A DNA stretch of 64,000 nucleotides. Origin: Buchnera aphidicola (Sipha maydis) (GTDB lineage: Bacteria > Pseudomonadota > Gammaproteobacteria > Enterobacterales > Enterobacteriaceae). The notes below the pieces were generated by a model that was given only the letters and a program-made list of their open reading frames with translations, did not search any database and was not told the origin of the DNA. The stretch is taken from assembly GCF_024029855.1 (NCBI RefSeq), contig NZ_CP097205.1:62001-126000 (forward strand), read 5' to 3'. Positions within the stretch are counted from its first letter, which is position 1. Every line of letters begins with the position of its first letter. The position numbers and the translations under genes were made by a program. This document shows, one piece after another, positions 9,277-19,980 of the stretch.

Positions 9277-10969
9277 TCATTCCTCCACCTTTAATTTGCA
9301 TTGGATATACATGTGCAGTGGGATCAACTTTTACATCTACAAAAACAAGTTTTTTCTGTGATAAATATTTTAAAGATTGTTTTAATTTTTTTTTTAATTC
9401 TTTAGGATGAGAAATAGATACTCCTATATGTCCATAGGATTCTACTAATTTAATAAAATTCGGAAGAGATTTCATATATGAATGTGAATGTCTTCCGAAA
9501 TATATTAAATCTTGCCATTGTTTAACCATTCCTAAGGAGCTATTGTTGAGATTTACTATCATGATCGGGATTTTATATTGCATAGCTGTAGATAATTCTT
9601 GAATATTCATTTGTATGCTTCCATCTCCTGTAATACACATGACATTTTTTTTTGGTAATGCAATTTTTACACCTAAAGCAGCAGGAAATCCAAATCCCAT
9701 AGTTCCTAAACCTCCTGAGTTAATCCATTGTCTTGGTTTTTCAAAGATATAGTGTAACGCAGTAAACATTTGATGTTGTCCAACATCAGAAGTAATATAA
9801 AATTTTCCATATGTTAATTTTGAAAGTATTTTTATAACTTGTTGTGGTTTTATTATATCGGATTGATTATTTTCTTTGAAAAAATTAACTTTTTTCCATT
9901 CATTGATTTTATTCCACCATTTTTTTAATCTTTCTTCAGAAAATTTTTTTTTTATTTTATTTAAAAATTTGATGATTTTTTTTAAGATTGTTTTAAGATC
10001 ACCTATAATTTTAATGTGTGTTTTTATTGTTTTAGAAATAGATGTAGGATCTATATCTATTTGTATAATAGTTGAAGATGGACAATATTTTTTTGTGTTA
10101 TTTGTTGTTCGATCATCAAATCTTACACCAAGAGCAAAAATTAAATCAGAATAATGCATTCCCATATTTGCAGTATATTTTCCATGCATTCCTATCATCC
10201 CTAAATTTTGTTTATGTGTTCCAGGAAATCCTCCTAAACCCATTAATGAACTAGTAACAGGTATTTTTAATTTTTCTGCAAAAATTTTTAATTCTTTTGA
10301 ACTATTTGAATGAATTATTCCTCCTCCAATATATATAATTGGTTTTTTTGCTTGAATTATTTTTTTAATAATTTTTTTTATTTTTTTTATATTAATTTTT
10401 TTATTTTTATGAAGAGATTTTACTGAAACATTAGTAGATCTAATATAAGGTTTTTTGTTTTCTGCAGATAAAATATCTTTTGGTAAATCTATAACTACTG
10501 GTCCAGGTCTTCCACTAGAAGCTATTAAAAAAGATTTTTGAATAATATTAGGAATATCTTTTATTTTTTGTACTAGAAAACTATGTTTTACAATTGGTTG
10601 TGAAATTCCTAACATATCACATTCTTGGAAAGCGTCGTATCCGATCAATTTTGATTCTACTTGACCAGATAAAATTACCATAGGAATAGAATCCATATAT
10701 GCTGTAGCTATTCCTGTGATAGAATTTGTTGCTCCTGGACCTGAAGTTACGAGAACAACTCCTGTTTTTCCTGTAGATCTTGAATAACCATCTGCCATAT
10801 GTGTAGCAGCTTGCTCATGACGAACAAGAATATGTTGTATTTTTTTTTTCATCAAATTTAAGGCATCATATATTTCTAAAATTGCCCCTCCAGGATAACC
10901 AAAAATATGTTTTATTCCTTGATGAATTAATGATTTCACAACAATTTCTGCACCTGAAAAAATTTTCAT
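9254..10969 (-). CDS. ilvI: Acetolactate synthase III large (catalytic) subunit
   Basis: Thiamine-diphosphate enzyme that makes acetolactate and acetohydroxybutyrate, the first step in valine, leucine and isoleucine synthesis. 571 residues (E. coli 574). Catalytic Glu52 in [14 protein letters not shown], the SGPGATN block, FAD-region segments and the cofactor motif GDGSIQMN...NNSSLG are all present. It is much better conserved than its small subunit. Upstream AGAGAA precedes the ATG. Beyond the start lies a 1.3 kb region with no gene. Supplying branched-chain amino acids to the host is a central Buchnera role. Confidence 0.97.
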   Translation of the reverse strand: MKIFSGAEIVVKSLIHQGIKHIFGYPGGAILEIYDALNLMKKKIQHILVRHEQAATHMADGYSRSTGKTGVVLVTSGPGATNSITGIATAYMDSIPMVILSGQVESKLIGYDAFQECDMLGISQPIVKHSFLVQKIKDIPNIIQKSFLIASSGRPGPVVIDLPKDILSAENKKPYIRSTNVSVKSLHKNKKINIKKIKKIIKKIIQAKKPIIYIGGGIIHSNSSKELKIFAEKLKIPVTSSLMGLGGFPGTHKQNLGMIGMHGKYTANMGMHYSDLIFALGVRFDDRTTNNTKKYCPSSTIIQIDIDPTSISKTIKTHIKIIGDLKTILKKIIKFLNKIKKKFSEERLKKWWNKINEWKKVNFFKENNQSDIIKPQQVIKILSKLTYGKFYITSDVGQHQMFTALHYIFEKPRQWINSGGLGTMGFGFPAALGVKIALPKKNVMCITGDGSIQMNIQELSTAMQYKIPIMIVNLNNSSLGMVKQWQDLIYFGRHSHSYMKSLPNFIKLVESYGHIGVSISHPKELKKKLKQSLKYLSQKKLVFVDVKVDPTAHVYPMQIKGGGMNEMRFKK

Positions 10970-11131
10970 ATTTTATTCTCTAATCATTTATAGTTAAGTG
11001 TGTTATAAAAATAATAAAAATATTTTATTTAATTAAATTTTTTATAATTTTGATAAGAGATTTATGTATTATGAATAAATGTTTATATAATTTTTTATAT
11101 TAATAAAATTTTTATATGTATATATTTTCCA

Positions 11132-11173
<42 letters not shown>

Positions 11174-12186
11174 GAAAAACATAAAAAATTTTATTTGATT
11201 TGTGAATTATTCTTAATATTTTAATAGATATTTACATCATACATTATATTGAAAATAAAAATTAAATATATTTTTTATTACATATAAATAATTTTATATA
11301 AACTATATAAAAATATATAATTTTATAAAAAAATTTAATTTAAATTTTGGAAAATTTTGTTGATGAAAAATTTTAATGGAAATATTTATGTATTTTAAAT
11401 TAATTAAATTATTAATTTAGTTTATAGAAAAATTGATAAAATTCATTTATATAAAGAGAAATATTTTATTTATTTTTACCATCAATGAAATTTTTTACAT
11501 TTATATGAAAGATTTTTTATAGAAAATATTTTAATATTTTTAATCAATAGGATAAACTTATTTTTTTTAAGAGCATTCAAATTTGTTAAAAAAATCTCAT
11601 ATTGATGATGAGAATATTTATTTGTGTTGTTTAAAAAATTTCATTTAATTTTATTCAAATAAAAAAAATATAAATATATTTTCATATAATTTTTAGTAAT
11701 TATCATAGAAATTTATATATTTTAATATTTTTTATTATTTTTAAAATTTTTTAATAAAATTTATTTAACAAATTATGAGAGATATAAATTAAAAAAAAAC
11801 TAAAAAATAAAAATATTTTTTAAGCATATTTAAGATATTTAAATAAAATATAGAATTTTTATTTACTTATTTTAAGTTTTTTTGTTCTTATTTGTAGTAA
11901 AATTCTTTATATATAAAAAAATAAGTATTTTTATTTATTTTTACTATAAAAATAAAATTTTTTTATTTATAAGATTATTATAGAAAAATTTTTAATATAT
12001 AAAAAATTAGTGATTATTCTATCATATTTAATCTTTGTATTTAAAAATTTTTTTATATTAATTAGTTAAAAATAATTTTTTAATATTTTAGAAAATTTTT
12101 ATACACATAGTTATGTGAGAAGTTTTTATATAAAATTTTGGTGATGGTAAATTTTAAATAATATAAAAATATTTTTTATTTTTATT

Positions 12187-12218
12187 GCCCAAATAAATAA
12201 TTTTAATTGGGCGATTTT
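12187..12218 (+). terminator. Possible small hairpin terminator in the ilvI-dapD gap
   Basis: Arms GCCCAA (12187-12192) and TTGGGC (12207-12212) form six pairs, followed by GATTTTT on the plus strand. It is one of very few GC-containing hairpins in this gap. The T run favours plus-strand use, but no plus-strand gene remains upstream, so it may be a relic of a lost gene. It also lies just beyond the dapD stop on the other strand. Confidence 0.4.
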
Positions 12219-12267
12219 TAGAAAATATTAAAATGTATTTTGTATAAAAATTTATTTTATAGAGTGT

Positions 12268-13089
12268 TTATTTAAAGTCATTTCTTAATAATTTATTTAT
12301 TTCCACTTTTTTTAACGTTCTACAATCTACTTTTTTCACTATTATTGCACTATATAAACTATATTTTTTATTTTCTGAAGGCAAATTACCAGAAACTACA
12401 ACGGAGTTTTTTGGAATTTTTCCATAATAAATTTTATTTTCTACACGATCGTATATTTTTGTGCTTTTTCCAATAAAAACTCCCATTGAAATCACTGATC
12501 CTTCTTCTACGATTACCCCTTCTACTATTTCTGATCTTGCTCCTATAAAACAATTATCTTCAATAATTGTAGGATTATTTTGCAATGGTTCTAATACTCC
12601 ACCTATTCCAACTCCTCCAGATATATGTACATTTTTTCCAATTTGTGCGCATGATCCAATAGTTGCCCATGTATCAATCATACTATTTTTTCCAACGTAT
12701 GCGCCAATATTAATAAAACATGGCATAAGTATAGTATTTTTTTCAATAAATGAACCATGTCTTATAATTGCAGAAGGTACTAATCGAATGTTATCTTTTT
12801 TAAATTCTATTTCAGTATAATTTTTATATTTTAATGGAATTTTATCATAATATGATGTTATTTTTCCTTCAAAAATTTTGTTTTTTTGATATAATAAAAA
12901 TAATAATATTGCTTTTTTAATCCATTGATGTGTAACCCATCTGTTATTTATTTTTTCTGAAACACGTAATTTCCCTGAGTTAATCATTTTAATTACTTTT
13001 TTTATTGTGTTTAATATTTCTTTTTTATTCTCTATATGTGTATTTTTTTTTTCAAAAGCTTTTTCTATTGTTTTTTTAATTTTTTCCAT
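12268..13089 (-). CDS. dapD: 2,3,4,5-tetrahydropyridine-2,6-dicarboxylate N-succinyltransferase
   Basis: Succinylates tetrahydrodipicolinate in the meso-diaminopimelate/lysine pathway. 273 residues (E. coli 274). An N-terminal helical part precedes a left-handed beta-helix of hexapeptide repeats ([18 protein letters not shown], then [14 protein letters not shown]), with the Asp of MIDTWA and the Glu of GARSEIVEG in the catalytic positions. AAGGAA precedes the ATG. It lies 42 bases downstream of map on the same strand. With murein genes absent from the usual site, its product here presumably serves lysine supply to the host rather than wall building. Confidence 0.97.
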   Translation of the reverse strand: MEKIKKTIEKAFEKKNTHIENKKEILNTIKKVIKMINSGKLRVSEKINNRWVTHQWIKKAILLFLLYQKNKIFEGKITSYYDKIPLKYKNYTEIEFKKDNIRLVPSAIIRHGSFIEKNTILMPCFINIGAYVGKNSMIDTWATIGSCAQIGKNVHISGGVGIGGVLEPLQNNPTIIEDNCFIGARSEIVEGVIVEEGSVISMGVFIGKSTKIYDRVENKIYYGKIPKNSVVVSGNLPSENKKYSLYSAIIVKKVDCRTLKKVEINKLLRNDFK

Positions 13090-13131
13090 ATCTTTTCCTT
13101 TATTGTATTTTAAAAATATTAATAATTTTAT

Positions 13132-13899
13132 TTATATTTTTTCATTTTTACCTAATGTTAATACTTTATATCCTGTTTTAGTTACGAGTATGGTATGCTC
13201 ATATTGAGCAGATAAACTTTTATCGCGCGTTTTAACTGTCCAATTATCTTTCTCGCGAAATATGTGTCTTTTTCCTACATTAAGCATAGGTTCAATAGTA
13301 AAAATCATTCCTTCTTGTAATTTTATGTTTTGATTTTTTTCATAATAATGTAGAACATAAGGTTCTTCATGAAAATTTTTTCCAATGCCATGTCCGCAAT
13401 ATTCTTTTACAATAGAAAAATTATTTTTTTTTGCAATTTTTTCAATTGTTTTTCCAATTTCATTTAAATTTATTCCGGGTTTTACAATTTTTATAGAAGA
13501 ATATAGACACTTTAAAGTTGTTTTACAGAGTTTTTTTGCTATTTTAGAACATTTTCCTACAGTATACATTTTAGAAGCATCTCCGAAATAATTTTCTTTT
13601 ACTAAAGCAATATCTATATTTAATATATCTCCATTTTTTAAAATCGTTTTTTTATTTGGAATTCCGTGACATACGACATTATTTAAAGAAATACAAACAG
13701 ATTTAGGATATCCTTGATATCCTAAGCATGCTGGAATGGAATGTGTTTGATCAATAATATAATTATGACAAATCTTATTGATTTTATCTGTGCTGATTCC
13801 TGCAGAAATATATTTTTTTATAAAATCTAATACTTGTGCTGTTAATTTACATACTATTTGCATTTTTTTTATATCATAATTATTTTTTATAATAATCAT
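13132..13899 (-). CDS. map: Methionine aminopeptidase, type I
   Basis: Removes the initiator methionine from nascent proteins. 255 residues (E. coli 264). All metal and catalytic residues are present: His79, Asp96, Asp107, His170, Glu203 and Glu234 in the blocks CHGIPN, NIDIALVKENYFGDAS, CGHGIG, FTIEPML and AQYEHTI. It is divergent from rpsB as in E. coli, and the 200-base spacer holds a candidate promoter. Continues toward dapD. Confidence 0.97.
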   Translation of the reverse strand: MIIIKNNYDIKKMQIVCKLTAQVLDFIKKYISAGISTDKINKICHNYIIDQTHSIPACLGYQGYPKSVCISLNNVVCHGIPNKKTILKNGDILNIDIALVKENYFGDASKMYTVGKCSKIAKKLCKTTLKCLYSSIKIVKPGINLNEIGKTIEKIAKKNNFSIVKEYCGHGIGKNFHEEPYVLHYYEKNQNIKLQEGMIFTIEPMLNVGKRHIFREKDNWTVKTRDKSLSAQYEHTILVTKTGYKVLTLGKNEKI

Positions 13900-13978
13900 A
13901 TTTTTTTTTTATATTAATTTTTAATTATTATATTTTATCATTTTAAGAAAAAAGTAAATATAATTAATTTTCTAATTT

Positions 13979-14007
13979 TTGACATATCGTTTATTATAAT
14001 ATATGTT
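13979..14007 (+). promoter_or_regulatory. Candidate sigma-70 promoter for the rpsB-tsf-pyrH-frr operon
   Basis: A perfect TTGACA at 13979-13984 is followed after 17 bases by TATGTT (14002-14007), a 4/6 match to the -10 box. A perfect TATAAT also lies at 13995-14000, but only 10 bases from this -35. The element sits in the map/rpsB divergent spacer, about 110 bases before the rpsB start, leaving room for a leader like the S2-binding leader of E. coli; no such fold was confirmed. Confidence 0.45.
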
Positions 14008-14116
14008 TGTTTTTTATTTTTTTTAAAAAAATTATTGGTAAAAAAAATATTTTTGTAAAAAATATTATTATTATAAAAAATATTCATTTTATTTGTTAAA
14101 TATTAAGAAGGGATAT

Positions 14117-14827
14117 ATGATAAAAATTTCTATGAAAGATATGATTAAAGCTGGTGTGCATTTTGGACATCAAACTCGTTATTGGAATCCTAAAATGAAA
14201 CCTTTTATTTTTGGGTCAAGAAATAAAATTCATATTATAAATTTAGAAAAAACGCTTCCTATGTTTTATCACGCATTATTAAATTTAAAAAAGATTCATT
14301 CTAGAAAAGGGAAAATACTTTTTGTAGGTACTAAAAAATCTGCTTCAAATTTAATAAAAAAATCAGCAATTTTGTGTAAACAATATTATGTTAATTATCG
14401 TTGGCTAGGAGGAATGTTAACAAATTGGAAAACTGTAAGACAATCTATAGAACATTTGAAAGATTTAGAAATGCAATCACAAAATGGTACATTTAATAAA
14501 TTAACAAAGAAAGAAGCATTAATGCGTTCTAGAAAATTATTAAAATTAGAAAATAGCCTCGGTGGAATTAAAAATATGGGAGGAATTCCAGATTGTCTTT
14601 TTATTATTGATGCAGATTATGAACATATAGCTATTAAAGAAGCAAATAATTTAAATATTCCTATTTTTTCAATTGTAGATACTAATTCTAATCCTGATGG
14701 AGTAAATTTTATTATTCCTGGAAATGATGACGCGATTCGATCAGTGAATTTTTATTTGGATAATGTTATTTCTGTTTTATGTAATAATACAAGAAATGAA
14801 AAAAATAAATCAGATCATCAAAGTTAA
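14117..14827 (+). CDS. rpsB: 30S ribosomal protein S2
   Basis: Small-subunit protein that binds at the head-body junction. From ATG 14117 it has 236 residues (E. coli 241), starting [19 protein letters not shown], which lines up with the E. coli N-terminus. A frame open from TTG 14093 would add eight residues, but AAGGGA at 14108-14113 points to the [27 protein letters not shown] and DTNSNPDG blocks are conserved. First gene of the rpsB-tsf-pyrH-frr cluster. Confidence 0.97.
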   Translation: MIKISMKDMIKAGVHFGHQTRYWNPKMKPFIFGSRNKIHIINLEKTLPMFYHALLNLKKIHSRKGKILFVGTKKSASNLIKKSAILCKQYYVNYRWLGGMLTNWKTVRQSIEHLKDLEMQSQNGTFNKLTKKEALMRSRKLLKLENSLGGIKNMGGIPDCLFIIDADYEHIAIKEANNLNIPIFSIVDTNSNPDGVNFIIPGNDDAIRSVNFYLDNVISVLCNNTRNEKNKSDHQS

Positions 14828-14914
14828 AAAATTTTTGAATATTTCTTTTAATTATTTTTAAAAATTTTTTATTAAATATATTTTTATAGAGTTTTTTATT
14901 GCAAGGATTTAATA

Positions 14915-15718
14915 ATGAAAATTTCGTCTAATTTAGTAAAAAAATTAAGAGAATTAACTGGAGTAGGTATTTTAGATTGTAAAAAAGCTTTATTAAAAAA
15001 AAATGGAGATATTAATAAATCTATTGATTATTTAAGAAAAAAAGGAAAATCAAAAGCTTTGAATAAAACAGCACGAACTACATTACAAGGTTCTATTTTT
15101 TCAGGAACAAAAAATAAGTTTGGGGTTCTTTTAGAAGTGAATTGTGAAACAGATTTCGTTGCACAAGAAGAGAATTTTATTAATTTTGGTAAAGAAATTG
15201 TTAATACAGCACTAAAAAAAAAAATATGTGACTTTAATGTTTTAAAAAAAGTTTTTGAATTTAAAAGAATTCATTTAGTATCTATATTAAACGAAAATAT
15301 AAAAATTTCTCGATATTTTTTTTTACAAGGAGATTTTTTATATTTTTATTTACATCGTACCAGAATAGGTGTGTTATTAAAAAGTAATTCTAATGATTCC
15401 TCTTTAATAAAATATCTTGCTATGCATATAGTAGCTAGCAAACCTTTGTATTTAAGTCCTGAGAATATTCCTCAAGATATTCTTTTAAGAGAGAGAAAAA
15501 TTCAATTGTCTAGATCTTTAGAATTAGGAAAAAATATTTCTATTGCAGAAAAAATTGTTTCTGGAAGAATGAAAAAGTTTATTGGAGAAATATCTCTTAT
15601 TAAACAGAAATTTGTCATTGATCCTAAAATAACAGTTGAAAAATTTCTCAAAGAAAATAATATTGTTATAAAAAATTTTATGCGTTTTGAGGTAGGAGAA
15701 TATTTATTTTCAAGTTAA
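14915..15718 (+). CDS. tsf: Translation elongation factor Ts
   Basis: Nucleotide exchange factor for EF-Tu. 267 residues (E. coli 283). The N-terminal UBA-like domain (LRELTGVGILDCKKAL) and the core motif CETDFVAQEENF, which contacts EF-Tu, are present; the C-terminal module is shortened and Phe/Lys-rich. AAGGA lies eight bases before the ATG. It follows rpsB by 87 bases, as in E. coli. Confidence 0.96.
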   Translation: MKISSNLVKKLRELTGVGILDCKKALLKKNGDINKSIDYLRKKGKSKALNKTARTTLQGSIFSGTKNKFGVLLEVNCETDFVAQEENFINFGKEIVNTALKKKICDFNVLKKVFEFKRIHLVSILNENIKISRYFFLQGDFLYFYLHRTRIGVLLKSNSNDSSLIKYLAMHIVASKPLYLSPENIPQDILLRERKIQLSRSLELGKNISIAEKIVSGRMKKFIGEISLIKQKFVIDPKITVEKFLKENNIVIKNFMRFEVGEYLFSS

Positions 15719-15766
15719 AATTGTTTTATAAAAATTTTTCTAAATTTATTTTTTTATAGGTTTCAT

Positions 15767-16495
15767 ATGTTTAAAAATAATCATCCACTAAAATATAAAA
15801 GAGTTATTTTAAAATTAAGTGGAGAGTCTTTGATGGATCATAAAAAAAAAAAAAGTATTAACTATTTTTCTCTTCATTTTTTATCAAAAGAAATAAAAAA
15901 AATTGTTGATTTAAATATAGAATTAGGGATTGTGATTGGAGCAGGTAATTTATTTCGTGGTTTTCAATTACAAAAAATTGGTTTAAATCGTGTTGTAGCA
16001 GATCATATAGGGATGTTATCTACTATAATAAATGGTTTAGCATTAAATAATTCTGTTAGTCAAATGAAAATAAAAACTTTTTTGATGTCATCTATTCCAA
16101 TAAATGGTATTTGTGAAATATATAATTGGAGGAAAGCAGATAAATTGTTATCAAAAAAATTTGTATTAATTTTTTCTGCTGGTCTTGCGAATCCTCTTTT
16201 TACAACAGATTCTGCAGCATGTTTAAGAGCAATTGAAATTAATGCAGATATTGTATTAAAAGGTACTCAAGTAGATGGAGTATATACTAAAGATCCCAAA
16301 AAAAATATTGATGCAAAGTTATATTCTCGATTACGATATAAAGAAGTTTTAGAAAAAGAATTAAAAATTATGGATTTGTCTGCTTTTACTTTAGCAAGAG
16401 ATTATAATTTACCTATTCGTGTTTTTAATATTAAAAAATCTAATTCTTTATTAAGAATTATTCAAGGGTATAATGAAGGAACTTTAATTTATTAA
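15767..16495 (+). CDS. pyrH: Uridylate kinase
   Basis: Phosphorylates UMP to UDP. 242 residues (E. coli 241). Typical blocks are KRVILKLSGESL (phosphate-binding), GAGNLFRG, the GLANPLFTTDSAA region and KGTQVDGVYTKDPK. The coding sequence contains a run of 13 A (15842-15854) near residues 26-29 that could cause slippage, but the frame is intact. Third gene of the rpsB-tsf-pyrH-frr cluster, 48 bases after tsf. Confidence 0.97.
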   Translation: MFKNNHPLKYKRVILKLSGESLMDHKKKKSINYFSLHFLSKEIKKIVDLNIELGIVIGAGNLFRGFQLQKIGLNRVVADHIGMLSTIINGLALNNSVSQMKIKTFLMSSIPINGICEIYNWRKADKLLSKKFVLIFSAGLANPLFTTDSAACLRAIEINADIVLKGTQVDGVYTKDPKKNIDAKLYSRLRYKEVLEKELKIMDLSAFTLARDYNLPIRVFNIKKSNSLLRIIQGYNEGTLIY

Positions 16496-16549
16496 ATTTG
16501 ATGAAAAATAATTTTTTTTAAAACCTTGATTTATTCGAGTAAAATAATC

Positions 16550-17104
16550 ATGATAAACATTGAACAAGAAATAAAAAAAAAAATGGAAGATTGTATAAAA
16601 AATTTTTTACAATCTATTAACAAACTAAGAACAGGACGAGCATCTCCTGATTTATTAAAAGATATACAGATTAATTATTATGGGAAAAAAGTAACTTTGG
16701 AGAATATTTCTAATATAATAGTAGAAGATTCTCGTACTTTAAGAATTAGTACATTTGATAGTAATATTAACTCTGAAGTTGAAAAAAAAATTATAAATAG
16801 TAATTTAGGATTAAATCCAATTTCTGTTGGGAAAATTATTAAAATTCCAATTCCGCCCTTAACAGAAGAACGAAGATTAGATATAATAAAAGTAGTTCAA
16901 CAAATTTCTGAAAAAAGTAAAATATCTATAAGAATAATTAGAAGAAATGCAAATACAGTTATAAAGAACTTATGTAAAGAAAAAAATATTAGTCAAAATG
17001 AAGAGAAGAAATATCAGAAAAATATACAATCATTGACGGATATTTATATTAAAGATATAGATTCTAAAACAGAAAGAAAAATAAATGAATTAAAAAATTT
17101 TTAA
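16550..17104 (+). CDS. frr: Ribosome recycling factor
   Basis: Splits post-termination ribosomes together with EF-G. The start ATG 16550 gives 184 residues, essentially the E. coli length of 185; an upstream in-frame TTG at 16526 would add eight residues without family support. Blocks LRTGRASPDLL, VEDSRTLRIS and PLTEERRLD are conserved. End of the cluster. dxr and uppS, which follow frr in E. coli, are absent and bamA comes next. Confidence 0.96.
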   Translation: MINIEQEIKKKMEDCIKNFLQSINKLRTGRASPDLLKDIQINYYGKKVTLENISNIIVEDSRTLRISTFDSNINSEVEKKIINSNLGLNPISVGKIIKIPIPPLTEERRLDIIKVVQQISEKSKISIRIIRRNANTVIKNLCKEKNISQNEEKKYQKNIQSLTDIYIKDIDSKTERKINELKNF

Positions 17105-17344
17105 ATAAAAATTTATTTTATTATTATATTTTTTTTTAAAATTATTCTATAATTAGATAAATTTAATTAATTAAAAAATATTTTTATTATTAAAAATTTT
17201 TATTAAATAAAAATTACGTTTGAAATTTTTTTTATCAAAATCTTTAAAAATTATATATTTTTCAAAAATATTTTCAAGTTTTATTTTCTAAGAAACAATT
17301 TAATTAATTTATTTTTTAAAACTTATTTATAAAAAGAGAAAAAA
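17105..17344. other. Intergenic region frr / bamA (240 bp), site of missing dxr-uppS
   Basis: AT-rich spacer with no coding remnant that I can recognise. In E. coli frr is followed by dxr, uppS, cdsA and rseP before bamA. The missing isoprenoid genes fit the missing murein cluster, because undecaprenyl phosphate is the murein lipid carrier. The spacer probably also holds the bamA promoter, which I could not define. Confidence 0.5.
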
Positions 17345-19885
17345 ATGTATTCTTTTAAAAAAATCTCTAATCATATAAATATAAGAAATTTATTTTTTAC
17401 TTTATTGTTTATATGTAATATTCAAAATGTATATGCAAGTGATTATTTTGTATGTGAAGGTATTCATTTTAAAGGGTTGCAACATGTATCTGTACCGGAA
17501 GCTAAATCATATTTATCTTTTGATGTTAGAGATACAATTTCACAAGAAGAAATAGATTCAAGTGTTAAAAAACTGAAAGAAAGTGGAAAATTTAAAAATG
17601 TTAAAGTAATTCATGAAGATCAAAAAATTACATTTGAAGTAGAAGAATATCCAATTATATCTTCTGTATCTTTTCAAGGAAATACGATTGTTAGTACAGA
17701 GAATATACAGAAAGTTTTATATAAATATGGGATTTATGAAGAAAATTTTTTTCATGAAGATAATTTAAAAGAATTTAAAGGACAAATGCTAGATTTTTAT
17801 TCTAGACTTTTAAGAAATAAAGTTGATATTGAAATTGTTATTACAGAGCCTTGTAAGTTCGAGAAAGTGATAAAAATATATATAACTGAAAATGATCCTA
17901 CTGTTATTGAAAAAATTTCTATTAAAGGAAATAAAGAATTTAATTTAGATAGATTATATGCATTATTTTATTTTTATAAATCTAGTTTATATCCTAGTGA
18001 GCAGTTTAAAAAAAATTATACTTATGAAGATTTATCAAATGATGTAAATAATTTGTATAATTTTTATTATATGAATGGATATGCAGAATTTAGTATTATA
18101 GATACTAATTGTCAATATTCTAAAGATAAAAAAAAATTAAATATTATCTTGACTGTTTCAGAGGGCCAGCAGTTTTATATTACAGATATAGTTATGAATG
18201 AAGATACTCCACTTTTTTTTGAAAAAGAAAAAGAACAATTTTATACAGATTATGTTAATCATATCTACGATATTCGTTTTGTAGAAGATATGAAAATGGT
18301 TTTTTTAAAGAAACTTTTAGATGAAGGGTATTTAAATTCTTATGTATCTATTAAACCTCATATAAATTTTTCTAGAAAAATAATAAAATTTATTATAGAG
18401 GTGAAAAAAAATAAACCATGCACTTTAAGTAAAATATCTTTTGAAGGTAATAGTCCTTCAATTAATGAAAATGATTTAATACAGCATTTTACTCAAAAAG
18501 TTAATACTATTATTCATAGAAATGATATTTTAAAAGATATAGAATATTTAAAAAAGACAGAACTATTTGATAAAGTGACTTTTTCTTTTCAACCTTCTCC
18601 TGATAACAAAGATCAATTTGAATTGATATATCATGTTAAAGTTAGACATGATAATTCTTTTAATTTTGGAGTAGGGTACAACGGGAAAAACAAGTTAAGC
18701 TATCATTTTGAAGTAAGTAATAAAAATACTTTAGGGAAAGATAATACTATATCATTAAATTTATCTAAATCTATTAATCAAAATGCTATAAAATTACTGT
18801 ATTTTAATCCTGATTTTTTTAAAACAGGATGTTCTATGAACATGGACATGTTTTTTAATACTACAAATAAAAATTTTTCTCCTGATAAAATAAATTATTT
18901 AAATGTTAGAAATGGTTTATCAAACAATTTACGTCAATTAGTAGACACTTTTTTTGCATTTTATCATCATAATGATTCTATGATGTTTAACTATGGAAGC
19001 TCTGCAAGGATAAATTATAAAATTTCTCCGTATTATTCTTTTAATTCTTCCATAGGATTTTCACACGATGAAGATGATTTATCCTCAGAAAGTTTGATGC
19101 AAGAAAATTTAAAAGATGGCTCAATACCTGCATTTAAAAAGATAAAAAATAATAGTATAAATTTCAGTAATTCATTTTTATATCAAAAACAAATTGATAA
19201 TTCTTTTTACAATTTAGTTGATGATGTAAAATTTTCAGCTGATTATGTTGTTCCTTTTAAAAAGGATAATTATTTTAGATTTTTTTTAGATTTTAATAAA
19301 TGTTTTCCAATTTTTAATGAAAAATATAAATGTTTTTTATTATTTCATTGTAACTCTGGAATGAAATATTTAGAAAATAGAACGAGTCTTAATAGTCATG
19401 ATGATTTTTATGCTAATCAAAATTGTTGTGTAAGAGGATATAATTTTAAAGATATTGGTCCTACATCTGTACAGTATGTCAATCATACAGATGATTCTGT
19501 GATAGAAAGTTCTTCTGAAAAAAGTAATTTAAACAAGAAAAAAAATTCTTTTGAAAGAGTAACTGTTGGCGGTAATATATATTGCATGAATACAATAGAA
19601 TTAGTCACTCCAATTCCATTTATTAATGAACCATATGCAAAAAATTTTCAAATCTCTGCTTTTTGTGATTTTGGAAATATATGGAAAAAAGTTTATATAC
19701 CTAGTGATCCAATAAATCATTATAAATCTATGAGTTATATTAAACCTAATGACATACGTTACTCATGTGGTTTATCCGCTAAATGGTGTTCTCCGTTTGG
19801 TGTTATTTCTTGCTCTTATGCAATTCCGTTGGGAGAGCATAATGCAGAAGAAGTAAATCATTTTCAAGTAAATTTTGGTTCCTAA
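17345..19885 (+). CDS. bamA: Outer-membrane beta-barrel assembly protein BamA
   Basis: Omp85-family insertase of outer-membrane beta-barrels. 846 residues (E. coli 810). A signal peptide (1-32, hydrophobic LFFTLLFICNI, ending NVYAS) is followed by five POTRA domains (about 33-430; first FVCEGIHFKGLQHV) and a C-terminal barrel beginning FNFGVGYNG. The loop-6 motif VRGY, equivalent to VRGF, keeps its arginine. The extreme C-terminus is NHFQVNFGS, where E. coli ends FQFNIGKTW, so the final aromatic residue of the usual beta-signal is missing. A 14-bp perfect hairpin follows the stop. lpxD, usually downstream, is absent. Confidence 0.96.
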   Translation: MYSFKKISNHINIRNLFFTLLFICNIQNVYASDYFVCEGIHFKGLQHVSVPEAKSYLSFDVRDTISQEEIDSSVKKLKESGKFKNVKVIHEDQKITFEVEEYPIISSVSFQGNTIVSTENIQKVLYKYGIYEENFFHEDNLKEFKGQMLDFYSRLLRNKVDIEIVITEPCKFEKVIKIYITENDPTVIEKISIKGNKEFNLDRLYALFYFYKSSLYPSEQFKKNYTYEDLSNDVNNLYNFYYMNGYAEFSIIDTNCQYSKDKKKLNIILTVSEGQQFYITDIVMNEDTPLFFEKEKEQFYTDYVNHIYDIRFVEDMKMVFLKKLLDEGYLNSYVSIKPHINFSRKIIKFIIEVKKNKPCTLSKISFEGNSPSINENDLIQHFTQKVNTIIHRNDILKDIEYLKKTELFDKVTFSFQPSPDNKDQFELIYHVKVRHDNSFNFGVGYNGKNKLSYHFEVSNKNTLGKDNTISLNLSKSINQNAIKLLYFNPDFFKTGCSMNMDMFFNTTNKNFSPDKINYLNVRNGLSNNLRQLVDTFFAFYHHNDSMMFNYGSSARINYKISPYYSFNSSIGFSHDEDDLSSESLMQENLKDGSIPAFKKIKNNSINFSNSFLYQKQIDNSFYNLVDDVKFSADYVVPFKKDNYFRFFLDFNKCFPIFNEKYKCFLLFHCNSGMKYLENRTSLNSHDDFYANQNCCVRGYNFKDIGPTSVQYVNHTDDSVIESSSEKSNLNKKKNSFERVTVGGNIYCMNTIELVTPIPFINEPYAKNFQISAFCDFGNIWKKVYIPSDPINHYKSMSYIKPNDIRYSCGLSAKWCSPFGVISCSYAIPLGEHNAEEVNHFQVNFGS

Positions 19886-19915
19886 AAATTATTAAATTAC
19901 ATTTCTAAGAAAAAT

Positions 19916-19960
19916 TTTCATCTTATTTTTATTTATTCAAAATAAGATGAAATTTTATTA
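19916..19960 (+). terminator. Perfect 14-bp hairpin after bamA
   Basis: Arms 19916-19929 and 19939-19952 pair perfectly around a 9-base loop, followed by TTTTATTA. It sits 30 bases after the bamA stop and 28 bases before fabZ. The position suggests a terminator or an mRNA-stabilising hairpin separating the two genes; the T run is only moderate. Confidence 0.7.
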
Positions 19961-19980
19961 GAAATATTATTGGTTTTCAA

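Noticed and set aside
12461-12820. 119-codon open frame antisense to dapD
   Set aside because: Shadow of a conserved gene; no ribosome site and the translation is composition-biased with no recognisable domain.
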